Source of the DNA: JAWLAT01 sp041395325
Lineage (GTDB): Bacteria; Pseudomonadota; Gammaproteobacteria; Xanthomonadales; SZUA-5
Length of the DNA stretch: 64,000 nucleotides
NCBI GenBank assembly: GCA_041395325.1
Contig: JAWLAT010000003.1
Coordinates: forward strand, 124,001-188,000
Direction: 5' to 3'
The position numbers and the translations under genes were made by a program. Below the pieces are notes generated by a model. It made no database searches. It saw only the letters and a list, made by a program, of their open reading frames with translations, and was not told the origin of the DNA. Shown piece after piece: positions 54,601 to 61,231 of the stretch (its first letter is position 1; each line of letters opens with the position of its first letter).

Positions 54601-54760
54601 GAGTTGGACTGCCCGCGACCCCCGGCGAGTGGCCATCCTGCTGGAGGCGGCGGATGTTCATCGCCGCGCCGGTGAAGTCGACCAGGCCATTCGCCTTCGA
54701 GCCGAAGCGGGTGTGGAAACCGGGACGGTGCTGGAGCCCCGTATCCGCGCATTGCTTTGA
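51656..54760 (+). CDS. Membrane Ser/Thr kinase with TPR-rich C-terminus
   Basis: The 1034-residue protein opens with about 140 helical residues (LEQLLRELLVLDEPAREERLHAA), a segment shared with the kinase at 59529. The kinase domain follows (about 145-430): LGRGGMGTVW, VALKLI, HRDLKPSN near 268, LLDFGIAKLL and APEQ. One membrane helix lies at about 463-483, then about 550 residues of tetratricopeptide-type repeats (for example VATVLNNLANLQRERGRLDEA). Kinases of this build often pair with an extracytoplasmic sigma factor, but none is adjacent. It follows pbpC by 56 bases. Confidence 0.9.
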   Translation: MTDESLEQLLRELLVLDEPAREERLHAAFGDDQDQLEQARQRLRALEEVTLPAVTLDGATVVRIDVARLQSLFAQAVLLEPPARGELLARIEAEDPLLRQALGKMLLTDHVLQDRTRHPVAVATHGRARSTGGGSRCEEAGAQIGPWQLVRPLGRGGMGTVWLAQRADGHFQRVVALKLISAGQESQAIESRFLRERQILASLNHPNIAKLLDGGMAPDGRPYFVLEYVDGLPITQYCDQHQLRVVERLRLFLQVCRAVSHAHQRLVVHRDLKPSNILVTSERMVQLLDFGIAKLLHPDLLGLAELTRPEDQAMTPRYAAPEQIRNEAITTATDIYALGVLLYELLTGDLPYAVKDQAGHALERAILEQEPRRPGATLTDPSNLRAAAQASQRGSELAELSQQLSGDLETVLLKALKKSPTERYPSVEALSKDLEAFLDGMPVSAQPDSWRYRVGKFIGRHRTAVALGSLALLGLLAGLLVSLQQAAVARQQAARAEAVGGFLLGLFEDIDPARGDAVGLRARDLLDNGARRVDLELAHDPLLQARMNAVLGRLQLATGDAAAAVPRLAQAQMADGLSLSERQAAGLDQLRALTAQQRFDDARALQTDLGSLPLDEHDRARLLEASADLAAEAGQLTEAEQLGTQALQLWERLPGAHEADRARAHEVLAKVADLSDRLDQAEMHARQALALVESGYGRSHLAVARALERLANLQRRRGDLPAARTQLAEAIALAEQLLGADHANTLAMRRLDADLLEEAGELDLAAAALESVLADAERRYGRFHLSRALALNSLAAIDFRRRDLAAGAARMQEVVSIYRVLYGERHNEVATVLNNLANLQRERGRLDEAAGLMEEVLQIRRDTVGESSVDYAYSLLGVARIAQLRGADQVSQAHFDQAADVFTAALGEAHPLVYGTRLRAAHALLDQGQKAAAEGRLQALGEAPDASTATLRQWLQLRLQQQEMARTERLAAYANLVQSATTSWTARDPRRVAILLEAADVHRRAGEVDQAIRLRAEAGVETGTVLEPRIRALL

Positions 54761-54859
54761 ACGATGCGAAGGGCCATTTGCGGGTGTTCACGCATTGCCG
54801 ATGAAACCGGCGATTCGACGGGCTGCTAAGCTGTAGCGAACTCGAACACGATATCGGTC

Positions 54860-55225
54860 ATGACCGCATCGGAAAAAATACGCAATGTGGGTCCGCGCTC
54901 GGCCGCCTGGTTGCGCCAGGTGGGGGTGCGCAACACCGAAGAGCTCAAGGCCATGGGCAGCGTCGAGGTGTTTCGGCGCATCGTCAAGGCCGGCTTCAAG
55001 CCCAGCCTCAATCTGCTCTACGCGATGGCGGGCGCAGAAGATGATTGCCACTGGACCGCACTGGATGAGGACCGCAAGGCTGCCCTGATCCTGGCTGCCG
55101 AACAGATCAACACCGAGGCCAAGGTCCGGCGCAAGGCCCATGCGCTGGGACGCGATCCGGACGAGATGGTGGCACAGCACCGCGAAGCGCTGGCGCAGGC
55201 TGCGGCCGAGGCGACTGGCGACTGA
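54860..55225 (+). CDS. Stand-alone TfoX C-terminal domain protein
   Basis: The 121-residue product begins KIRNVGPRSAAWLRQVGVRNTEELKAMGSVEVFRRI, the helix-hairpin-helix opening of the TfoX C-terminal domain, and continues with NLLYAMAGAEDDCHWTALDEDRK. The N-terminal half of full TfoX/Sxy competence activators is absent; a C-terminal helical tail of about 40 residues is added. Such single-domain proteins are common and of unknown role, so a function in competence should not be assumed. Confidence 0.87.
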   Translation: MTASEKIRNVGPRSAAWLRQVGVRNTEELKAMGSVEVFRRIVKAGFKPSLNLLYAMAGAEDDCHWTALDEDRKAALILAAEQINTEAKVRRKAHALGRDPDEMVAQHREALAQAAAEATGD

Positions 55226-55248
55226 CGCGGTGTACTGATCGCTTGTGA

Positions 55249-55279
55249 GAGGCCGCCGGCAGCAATGGCCGGCGGTCTC
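55249..55279. terminator. Bidirectional terminator hairpin
   Basis: GAGGCCGCCGGC pairs with GCCGGCGGTCTC over 12 positions (one G-T) around a seven-base loop. It lies between the convergent TfoX-like and SDR genes. Confidence 0.7.
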
Positions 55280-55297
55280 AGCGCGGTTCCGATCTGC

Positions 55298-55990
55298 TCA
55301 CCACTCCAGTGTCTGGCCATCGAAGGACAGGAAGGCGCCGGCCTGCTCCGGGCCCAGCTGGTCGATCAGGCTGATCATCGAGGCCACTGAGGTGGCCGGA
55401 TCCAGCGGTGCATCATCGCCACCCATGTCGGTCTGCACCCAGCCCGGATGCAGCGCGATGCAGCGCACCCGCTGGCCGGCCAGCGCGAAGTCCAGCAGCC
55501 GTGTCCACATGTTCAACGCGGCCTTGCTGGCGCAATAGGTCGGCGTAAAGAAGCCGCTGCGCCGACTGATCGAGCCCAGTTCGGACGACAGATTGACCAC
55601 CCAGCCGCCTTGCGCAGCCAGTGCTGGTGCCAGCGCCTGGGTCAGCAGCACCGGTCCGATCACATTGGTCTGGAAGGCGCTGCGCATGATATCGGCCTGC
55701 AGATTGCCCAGCCGTTCGCCACTGACCAGGGAACCGGCGTTGTTGATCAGCAGGTCCAGCGATTCAATGCCGAAGCGCTTGGGCAGCTCGGCGATCTGTT
55801 GCTCGTCGTCCACATCCAGCGGGATCACGGTGAGTTGATCCACATGTTGTGCGGCCAGCGCATTGAGCGCCGTGGCCGACTCCGGTTCGCGGCAAGCCGC
55901 CAGCACTTCGGCGCCGCGGCCCAGCCACTGCCGGGTGAATTCCAGTCCCAGGCCGCGATTGCAGCCGGTGATGAAGATGCGCTTGGCCAT
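55298..55990 (-). CDS. Short-chain dehydrogenase, C-factor-like
   Basis: AAGGAG precedes the ATG. The 230-residue protein has the cofactor motif TGCNRGLGLEF, NNAG (LLINNAGSLVSG), the catalytic Ser of NLSSELGS and YCASK. The segment HPGWVQTDMGGDDAPLDPATSVASM is typical of the C-factor/sniffer-like SDR branch. NADP(H) use is likely; substrate unknown. It appears to be a single-gene unit. Confidence 0.88.
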   Translation of the reverse strand: MAKRIFITGCNRGLGLEFTRQWLGRGAEVLAACREPESATALNALAAQHVDQLTVIPLDVDDEQQIAELPKRFGIESLDLLINNAGSLVSGERLGNLQADIMRSAFQTNVIGPVLLTQALAPALAAQGGWVVNLSSELGSISRRSGFFTPTYCASKAALNMWTRLLDFALAGQRVRCIALHPGWVQTDMGGDDAPLDPATSVASMISLIDQLGPEQAGAFLSFDGQTLEW

Positions 55991-56183
55991 CAGCCACTCC
56001 TTGGTCGGGCAGGTCCACCCGAGTGTAGCGAGGCCGACGACCGAATGGTGCAGAGCAGCAAAGGCCTGAGTGCGAGTACGGGTGGTCTATGCTGGCGACA
56101 CCGTGGTTGGGGTGCGAGCCGATGCAGCCGATTCATCGAGGAAGCTGTCACTGCGTACGGCGAAGCCGGATTGTGTGGGGTCG

Positions 56184-56483
56184 ATGAGCCGCCCGTCAGC
56201 GCCAGCCCTGCGCTATCGCGAGGCCTATGTGCACGAGAATCGCATCGGTGTCCTGGTGGAATTCGCACTGGAGTCCGAATTCACGATGCGCATCGATGCC
56301 TTTGGCGAACTGGCGCGGCAGGTGGCCATGCAGATAGCTGCGACGGATCCATCCAGTCTTGAGGCGCTGCTGGAGCAGGCTTGGCTCCGAGCGCCGGAGC
56401 GCTCGGTGGCCACCCATATCGGTCAAGTGGGTGCAGTGTTGCAGGAGCGCCTGGAGATCGCTCGATTCATCCGTTGGGGCTAA
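56184..56483 (+). CDS. Miniature EF-Ts-like protein (core domain only)
   Basis: The ATG at 56184 starts a 99-residue product; a GTG at 56070 would add 38 residues without family support. Residues 14-56 (AYVHENRIGVLVEF ... FGELARQVAMQIAATDP) and 61-98 (ALLEQAWLRAP ... LEIARFIRW) align with the single core domain of Thermus-type EF-Ts, including its YIHxNxRVGVLVE, LAKDLAMHIAMMNP, LLEQPFV and VVRRFCRF elements, as I recall that sequence. The N-terminal UBA-like EF-Tu-binding domain and the coiled-coil insertion are missing, and the exchange motif TDFV reads SEFT (31-34). A normal tsf gene is presumed elsewhere. It may bind EF-Tu weakly or have another role. Confidence 0.6.
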   Translation: MSRPSAPALRYREAYVHENRIGVLVEFALESEFTMRIDAFGELARQVAMQIAATDPSSLEALLEQAWLRAPERSVATHIGQVGAVLQERLEIARFIRWG

Positions 56484-56530
56484 CGGGCGCGTTTGTGAGT
56501 CGGGGGTGATCCTGACCGGTGACAGTGGCC

Positions 56531-57469
56531 TCAGGCCGCTTCTGGCACCGGCCCGAACTGCGCCTCGGTGAGCTTCCAGAAACCTCGCAGCCAGGTGGCG
56601 AACATCGTGGCTTCGGCACTGCCGGCGGCGGCGCGCTGATGCAGCTCGGTGAGCAGCGCCTGCGGGTGCTGGCCCTCGAAGATGACGTGCATCAGGCGAT
56701 CGAAGAACTCAGTCCAGCCGGGCCCGTAGACGATCCGCTCGCGGTGGGTCGCCAGCTGTGCATCGACGGCCAGCGGGTCGGTGCCCGCGCCGGGCTTGAT
56801 CGCCACGGCCTGCACCCAGGGGGAATCGGACAGCACCAGCCGGGTATCGAAACCGGCCTGCGCCAGATAGATCTCGATCTCCTGCGGGCAGGCAAACTGG
56901 TTGCGAGCCACATCCTTGCGCGCCACCGGGGCTTGCTCGCGGAAGCGGTTCACCTCGTAGTCGAAACGCTTGAAGCCCACCGGATTGGCCAGGTTCCAGC
57001 AATCGAAATAGAGCCGCCCACCGGGCTTGAGCACGCGGAACAGGTCCTGCAGGTACAGATACAGGTCTTCCTTGTCCATGTGGATGAAGACCGCGACGCT
57101 GTAGGCCTTGTCGATGCTGGCGTCGGCGACCGGATCCAGACGCGTGCGGGTGAGCACATCGGCCTGGGTATTGGCCAGATCGGCCAGCCGCTCATGCGCC
57201 ACGTCGATCATCTTCTCGGCGATGTCCACACCGTGCCACTGCGCCACCCGACCCGCCAGCTCACGGCCGATGCGGCCAACGCCGCAACCCACTTCCAGCA
57301 CCCGGTCGGTGGGCTGCAGATCCAGTGCCAGCGCGACCTGATCGGCGGTGTAGGCCCCGGTGCAGCGCAGCACGGTCTCGTCGCCGCTGCCGTCGACCGC
57401 CAGCAGCGCGTTGAGGCGGTCACGCGCCTGGTGGTTCCAGAAGTCCTTGTAGGTGGGAAATTCCTGCAC
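56531..57469 (-). CDS. Class I SAM-dependent methyltransferase
   Basis: A GTG start (57469) gives 312 residues. The SAM-binding motif is VLEVGCGVGRIGRELA (about residues 57-72), followed by GVDIAEKMIDVA and the post-motif LKPGGRLYFDCWNLANP. The C-terminal 110 residues are a separate cap. The substrate is unknown. It is downstream of oleA on the same strand with a 194-base gap containing a REP-like element, so co-transcription is uncertain. Confidence 0.85.
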   Translation of the reverse strand: MQEFPTYKDFWNHQARDRLNALLAVDGSGDETVLRCTGAYTADQVALALDLQPTDRVLEVGCGVGRIGRELAGRVAQWHGVDIAEKMIDVAHERLADLANTQADVLTRTRLDPVADASIDKAYSVAVFIHMDKEDLYLYLQDLFRVLKPGGRLYFDCWNLANPVGFKRFDYEVNRFREQAPVARKDVARNQFACPQEIEIYLAQAGFDTRLVLSDSPWVQAVAIKPGAGTDPLAVDAQLATHRERIVYGPGWTEFFDRLMHVIFEGQHPQALLTELHQRAAAGSAEATMFATWLRGFWKLTEAQFGPVPEAA

Positions 57470-57580
57470 GATGCGATCCTGATGGTGTACCCGCCGGCGC
57501 CGGCCGACGGGTCAATGCGAAGAACGGCGTTGGTCCGGGTCGAAGGCCGGGAGTTCCCGATCGGCGGTCGCGGCCCAAAA

Positions 57581-57606
57581 GATCGCGAGCAAGCTCGCTC
57601 CCACGG
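57581..57606 (-). repeat. REP-like palindromic element
   Basis: The stem GCGAGC-AA-GCTCGC (57585-57598) followed by TCCCAC has the form of the repetitive extragenic palindromes of Pseudomonas and relatives (read on the minus strand, GTGGGAGCGAGCTTGCTCGCGA). I found one copy in this window. Confidence 0.6.
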
Positions 57607-57663
57607 AGCCTCGATCAGCCGCGCTGTCTGGGCCCCAGGCTCTGTGCCCTGGGCCCTGAGCTA

Positions 57664-58680
57664 TTACCAAACCACCTCGGCCATCGAGCAGTTCAGGCCC
57701 GAGCCGATGCCGAGCAGGGCGATGCGCTTGCCCTTCACCAGACGGCCGCTTTCCTTCAGCTTGGACAGCGCGACCGGCACGCTGGCCGGGCCGATGTTGC
57801 CGAACTCAGGAAAGATCGTCATGACCTTGCGCGGGTCGATGCCCAGCAGGCGCACGAATTCCTCGGTGTGGACGCGGCTGACCTGGTGGATGACGAACTC
57901 ATCCATCTCGCCAATGACCCAGCCGAAGGCGCTGCGAGCGGCCTGGAAGGTCTTGCCGGCCAGCTTCAGACCCTCGATCAGCAGGGTCTTGGTGTCGGTG
58001 ATCATGCGGTCCAGATTGCCGCGGCACAGCCGCGAGAACTGGGTGGCTGCACGGGTCACGCTGCCCAGATAGGCGTGGCCCTCAGGGATCAGGTCGCGCC
58101 GGCCCATGACCATCGCCGCACCGCCGGATCCCAGCGTCAGCGAGGCGAACTCGCCGCGAAATTCCGCTTCAGTGATGTCCGGGCGCAGCATCCGCTCGAT
58201 GGTCCGCTCGGTGATCACGCGGCTGTTCTCGCCGTCGACGATCAAGGCGTACTCGATGTCGCCACGCTCGATCATCCGGGCGGCGATGTCCATGCCGTTG
58301 AGGAAGGCCAGACAGGCGTTGCCGACGTCGAAGTTCTGACAGGTGTCGGGCAGACCCAAGTTGCCGTGAATGATGCTGGCCGTGCTCGGCTCCAGATAGT
58401 CGCGGCACACCGAGGTATTGATCAGGATGCCCAGCTTGCCGCGTTCGATCCCGGTCTCGGCCAGCACCTTCTCCGCAGCCGCGGTGGCGGCATCGGAGGG
58501 CGGCGTGTCCTCATCGTAGACGCGGCGGGCATTGATGCCGGCCACATCCTCAAGCAGATTGCCGCGTATGCCCAGGCGTTGCAGCGTCGGCTGCAGGCGT
58601 TCGCAGATTTCGGCAGAAGTCAGCCGGTGAGGGGCCTCGACATGGGTGATGCCGGCAATGGCAACGTGTTCAAAACGCAT
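57664..58680 (-). CDS. oleA: OleA thiolase-superfamily enzyme (long-chain olefin synthesis)
   Basis: The 338-residue product matches OleA in length and motifs: the catalytic Cys123 in VGNACLAFLNG, His265 in VIHQVS, Asn295 in EFGNIGPAS, and Glu97 in RDYLEPSTAS, which generates the second carbanion. These correspond to the residues described for Xanthomonas OleA. It joins two long-chain acyl-CoAs head to head to a beta-keto acid, the first step to long-chain olefins. The usual oleB, oleC and oleD genes are not adjacent; the next genes are a methyltransferase and, divergently, a peroxiredoxin-like gene. Confidence 0.92.
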   Translation of the reverse strand: MRFEHVAIAGITHVEAPHRLTSAEICERLQPTLQRLGIRGNLLEDVAGINARRVYDEDTPPSDAATAAAEKVLAETGIERGKLGILINTSVCRDYLEPSTASIIHGNLGLPDTCQNFDVGNACLAFLNGMDIAARMIERGDIEYALIVDGENSRVITERTIERMLRPDITEAEFRGEFASLTLGSGGAAMVMGRRDLIPEGHAYLGSVTRAATQFSRLCRGNLDRMITDTKTLLIEGLKLAGKTFQAARSAFGWVIGEMDEFVIHQVSRVHTEEFVRLLGIDPRKVMTIFPEFGNIGPASVPVALSKLKESGRLVKGKRIALLGIGSGLNCSMAEVVW

Positions 58681-58801
58681 GGAAAGGACCTTCGCCCCGA
58701 CAAAAGACTCCGAAACCTACCCAGTTTGGCGGTCCTGAGCAAGCGCGCAATGATTGCGGCCACAGCCCGGTCTGCTGCCCACCGACTCAAGGAGAGCTGC
58801 G

Positions 58802-59443
58802 ATGTCCCTGCGCCTGTTCGTGTTGCTGGCCGGCCTGGCCTTTGTGCTGCCCCTCACCGCTCAGCCCGTCACCGACGCTGCCGCCGCCCGTCCGCTGATG
58901 GCTGGTTCAGCCGTGCCCGCGGCCACCTTGAGCACGCTCGAAGGAGAGCCCATCACGATCGGCAAAGCCCTGGATGGTCGGCCCAGTCTGGTGGTCTTCT
59001 ACCGCGGTAGTTGGTGCCCCTACTGCAACACCCAGCTGAGCGAGCTGCGCAAGCTGCTGCCGGAGTTGGGCGAGATGGGTTTCCAGATGGTGGCGATCAG
59101 TCCTGATCGACCGGAAGAACTGCGCCGCACGCTGGACAAGCTCGAGCTCGACTATCAGCTGCTCTCCGACGCCAGCGCCGAACTGATCACGGCCTTGGGC
59201 ATCGCCTTTCAGGTCGACGAGGCCACCCGCGCCAAACACCGCGAGTACAACATCGATCTGGCCCAGGCCAGCGGTCACGACCACTTTCTGCTGCCGGTGC
59301 CGACCGTCATGGTGGTCAATGCGGCCGGCACGATCGAGTTCATCTACAGCAATGCCGACTACCGTACCCGGGTGCCCGAGCGGCTGATCCGAGCCGCCCT
59401 GCAGGCCTCGCAGGCCGGGGAGTTCGGCAAGTCGGTGCGCTGA
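58802..59443 (+). CDS. Secreted peroxiredoxin-like protein
   Basis: AGGAGAG precedes ATG 58802. The 213-residue product has a signal peptide (about 1-20) and an AhpC/TSA-type thioredoxin fold, with the active site in YRGSWCPYCNTQL (CPYC) and the cis-proline region LPVPTVMVVNA. It belongs to the peroxiredoxin-like group and would act on thiols or peroxides in the periplasm. It is divergent from oleA. Confidence 0.87.
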   Translation: MSLRLFVLLAGLAFVLPLTAQPVTDAAAARPLMAGSAVPAATLSTLEGEPITIGKALDGRPSLVVFYRGSWCPYCNTQLSELRKLLPELGEMGFQMVAISPDRPEELRRTLDKLELDYQLLSDASAELITALGIAFQVDEATRAKHREYNIDLAQASGHDHFLLPVPTVMVVNAAGTIEFIYSNADYRTRVPERLIRAALQASQAGEFGKSVR

Positions 59444-59528
59444 GTCAGGTGGCGTCAATCGCGGCCTCAGTAGACAACTCGTGAAATAGGCGGGCTAAGA
59501 TGCGTGCCAGGGGCGGGGAGGCTGGCTC

Positions 59529-61205
59529 TTGGCAGGCGCAGGCAGCGACGCACGAGCGCAATATCGACGGCTGACCGAATTGTTCGACGCTTGGGTCGAA
59601 CTGCCGGCGGCTGAACGGGACAGTCAGCTGCGGGCGCTGGCCGTCGACGAGCCGGTGCTGGCCGAACGGCTGCGCACGATGCTCGAGGCCGATGACGAGG
59701 ACGACCCGCTGCTGCGTGACGGCAGCGCCATCGATGTCCCTGGCGCGGCCCAGGCGCTGGTCGAGCAGCTGATCCCCGGCCATGAACAGACCGATCCGTG
59801 GCCGCGCATGCAGGCGCTGGCACGGCAGCGGCTGCAGCCACCGGAGCGCATCGGCCCCTATCGGCTGGTCGAGCGGCTGGGCATCGGCGGCATGGGTGAG
59901 GTCTGGCTGGGCCAGCGCGACGATGGCAGCTTCGAGCAGCAGGTGGCGATCAAGCTGGTGGCCTTCCCGGGCCGCAGCCTGGCCGAGCGCTTCGAACGCG
60001 AACGACAGATCCTGGCGCGCCTGCAGCACCCCTGCATTGCCCGGCTCTACGACGGTGGTCAGACACCCGAGGGCCTGCCCTACCTGGTGATGGAGTACGT
60101 CGAGGGTCTGCCGATCACCGAGCACGTCGCCACCCGCGGCGCCAGTCTGCGTGATGTGCTGCGTCTGCTGATCGATGTCTGCGAAGCAGTCGACCACGCC
60201 CACCGGTTGATGGTCGTGCACCGTGACCTCAAGCCGTCCAATGTGCTGGTCGATCAGCACGGTCAGGTCAAGCTGCTGGACTTCGGCATCGCCAAGCTGC
60301 TCGACGAAGGGGCCCCGGCGCTGACGCTGGGGGAGGATCAGCCGATGACGCCGCTGTATGCCGCGCCCGAACAGATCCTGGGTGAACCGGTCAGCGCCAG
60401 CAGCGATGTCTATGCGCTGGGCGCGATTCTCTACGAGCTGCTGACCGGGCGTTTGCCGACGCCGCGTGAAGGCCTGCCGCTGGCGCAGCTGGCCCAGGCC
60501 GTCTCGCGGGAAAGCGTGGCGCCGCCGAGTCGGACGCTGGGCGGTGGTCACGGGCGCTGGAGTGCCGGACAGATCCGCGGCGATCTCGATCTGTTGGTGC
60601 TGACGGCGCTGCACGCCGACCCGCAGCGCCGCTATCCCACCGCCGCCGCGCTCGGTGAGGAATTGCGTCGCTGGCTGGACGGGCTGCCGCTGCGGGCCCG
60701 ACCGGACCACTGGAGCTACCGCGCCGGCAAGTTCGTCCGCCGTCACCGATTACCGTTGGCCGTGGGCGGCCTGGTTTTGCTGGCATTGACCGTTGGCTTC
60801 TCGCTGGCGCTGCAGCAGGGCGGCCAGGCCCGCCATGCCCTGGCCGAATTACAGCGTGAGCTGGTGCTGGAGCGACAGCTGCGGCGCGATCTGCAGACGC
60901 GTTGGCTGGAAAGCCAAACCCCGGTCCAGCGACAGGCCTGGTTGCGTGAGCGGCTGGCAACGCTCGATGCCGCACGCTCGCCACGCTTGGCGGCCGAACT
61001 GCAGCTGCGGTTGGGTCAGACGCTGGTTGGCGACCAGCCCGAAGCGGCACGCAGCGCGCTCGCTGCGGCCGAGGCGCTGTTGCGCGAAGGCAGTGGCGAG
61101 GTGGCGCACTGGCAATCGCTGGCACAAACCTGGCGGGTGCTCGGCGACAGCGAGTCGGCGGCGCGTGCCGATGCCGAGGCCAATGCCCGCGCTGCGTTGC
61201 GCTGA
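59529..61205 (+). CDS. Membrane Ser/Thr protein kinase, short C-terminus
   Basis: A TTG start at 59529 is supported by GGGGAGG eight bases upstream; no ATG or GTG suits. The 558-residue protein has an N-terminal helical segment like that of the kinase at 51656 (LTELFDAWVELPAAERDSQLRAL). Its kinase domain (about 110-395) shows LGIGGMGEVW, VAIKLV, HRDLKPSN near residue 231, LLDFGIAKLL and AAPEQ. A membrane helix follows at about 409-429, then about 130 helical residues outside, far shorter than in the other two kinases. An EreA/ChaN-like gene follows 26 bases later. Confidence 0.9.
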   Translation: MAGAGSDARAQYRRLTELFDAWVELPAAERDSQLRALAVDEPVLAERLRTMLEADDEDDPLLRDGSAIDVPGAAQALVEQLIPGHEQTDPWPRMQALARQRLQPPERIGPYRLVERLGIGGMGEVWLGQRDDGSFEQQVAIKLVAFPGRSLAERFERERQILARLQHPCIARLYDGGQTPEGLPYLVMEYVEGLPITEHVATRGASLRDVLRLLIDVCEAVDHAHRLMVVHRDLKPSNVLVDQHGQVKLLDFGIAKLLDEGAPALTLGEDQPMTPLYAAPEQILGEPVSASSDVYALGAILYELLTGRLPTPREGLPLAQLAQAVSRESVAPPSRTLGGGHGRWSAGQIRGDLDLLVLTALHADPQRRYPTAAALGEELRRWLDGLPLRARPDHWSYRAGKFVRRHRLPLAVGGLVLLALTVGFSLALQQGGQARHALAELQRELVLERQLRRDLQTRWLESQTPVQRQAWLRERLATLDAARSPRLAAELQLRLGQTLVGDQPEAARSALAAAEALLREGSGEVAHWQSLAQTWRVLGDSESAARADAEANARAALR

Positions 61206-61231
61206 CTGACCGCATCTACAGGGAGCAGGAC

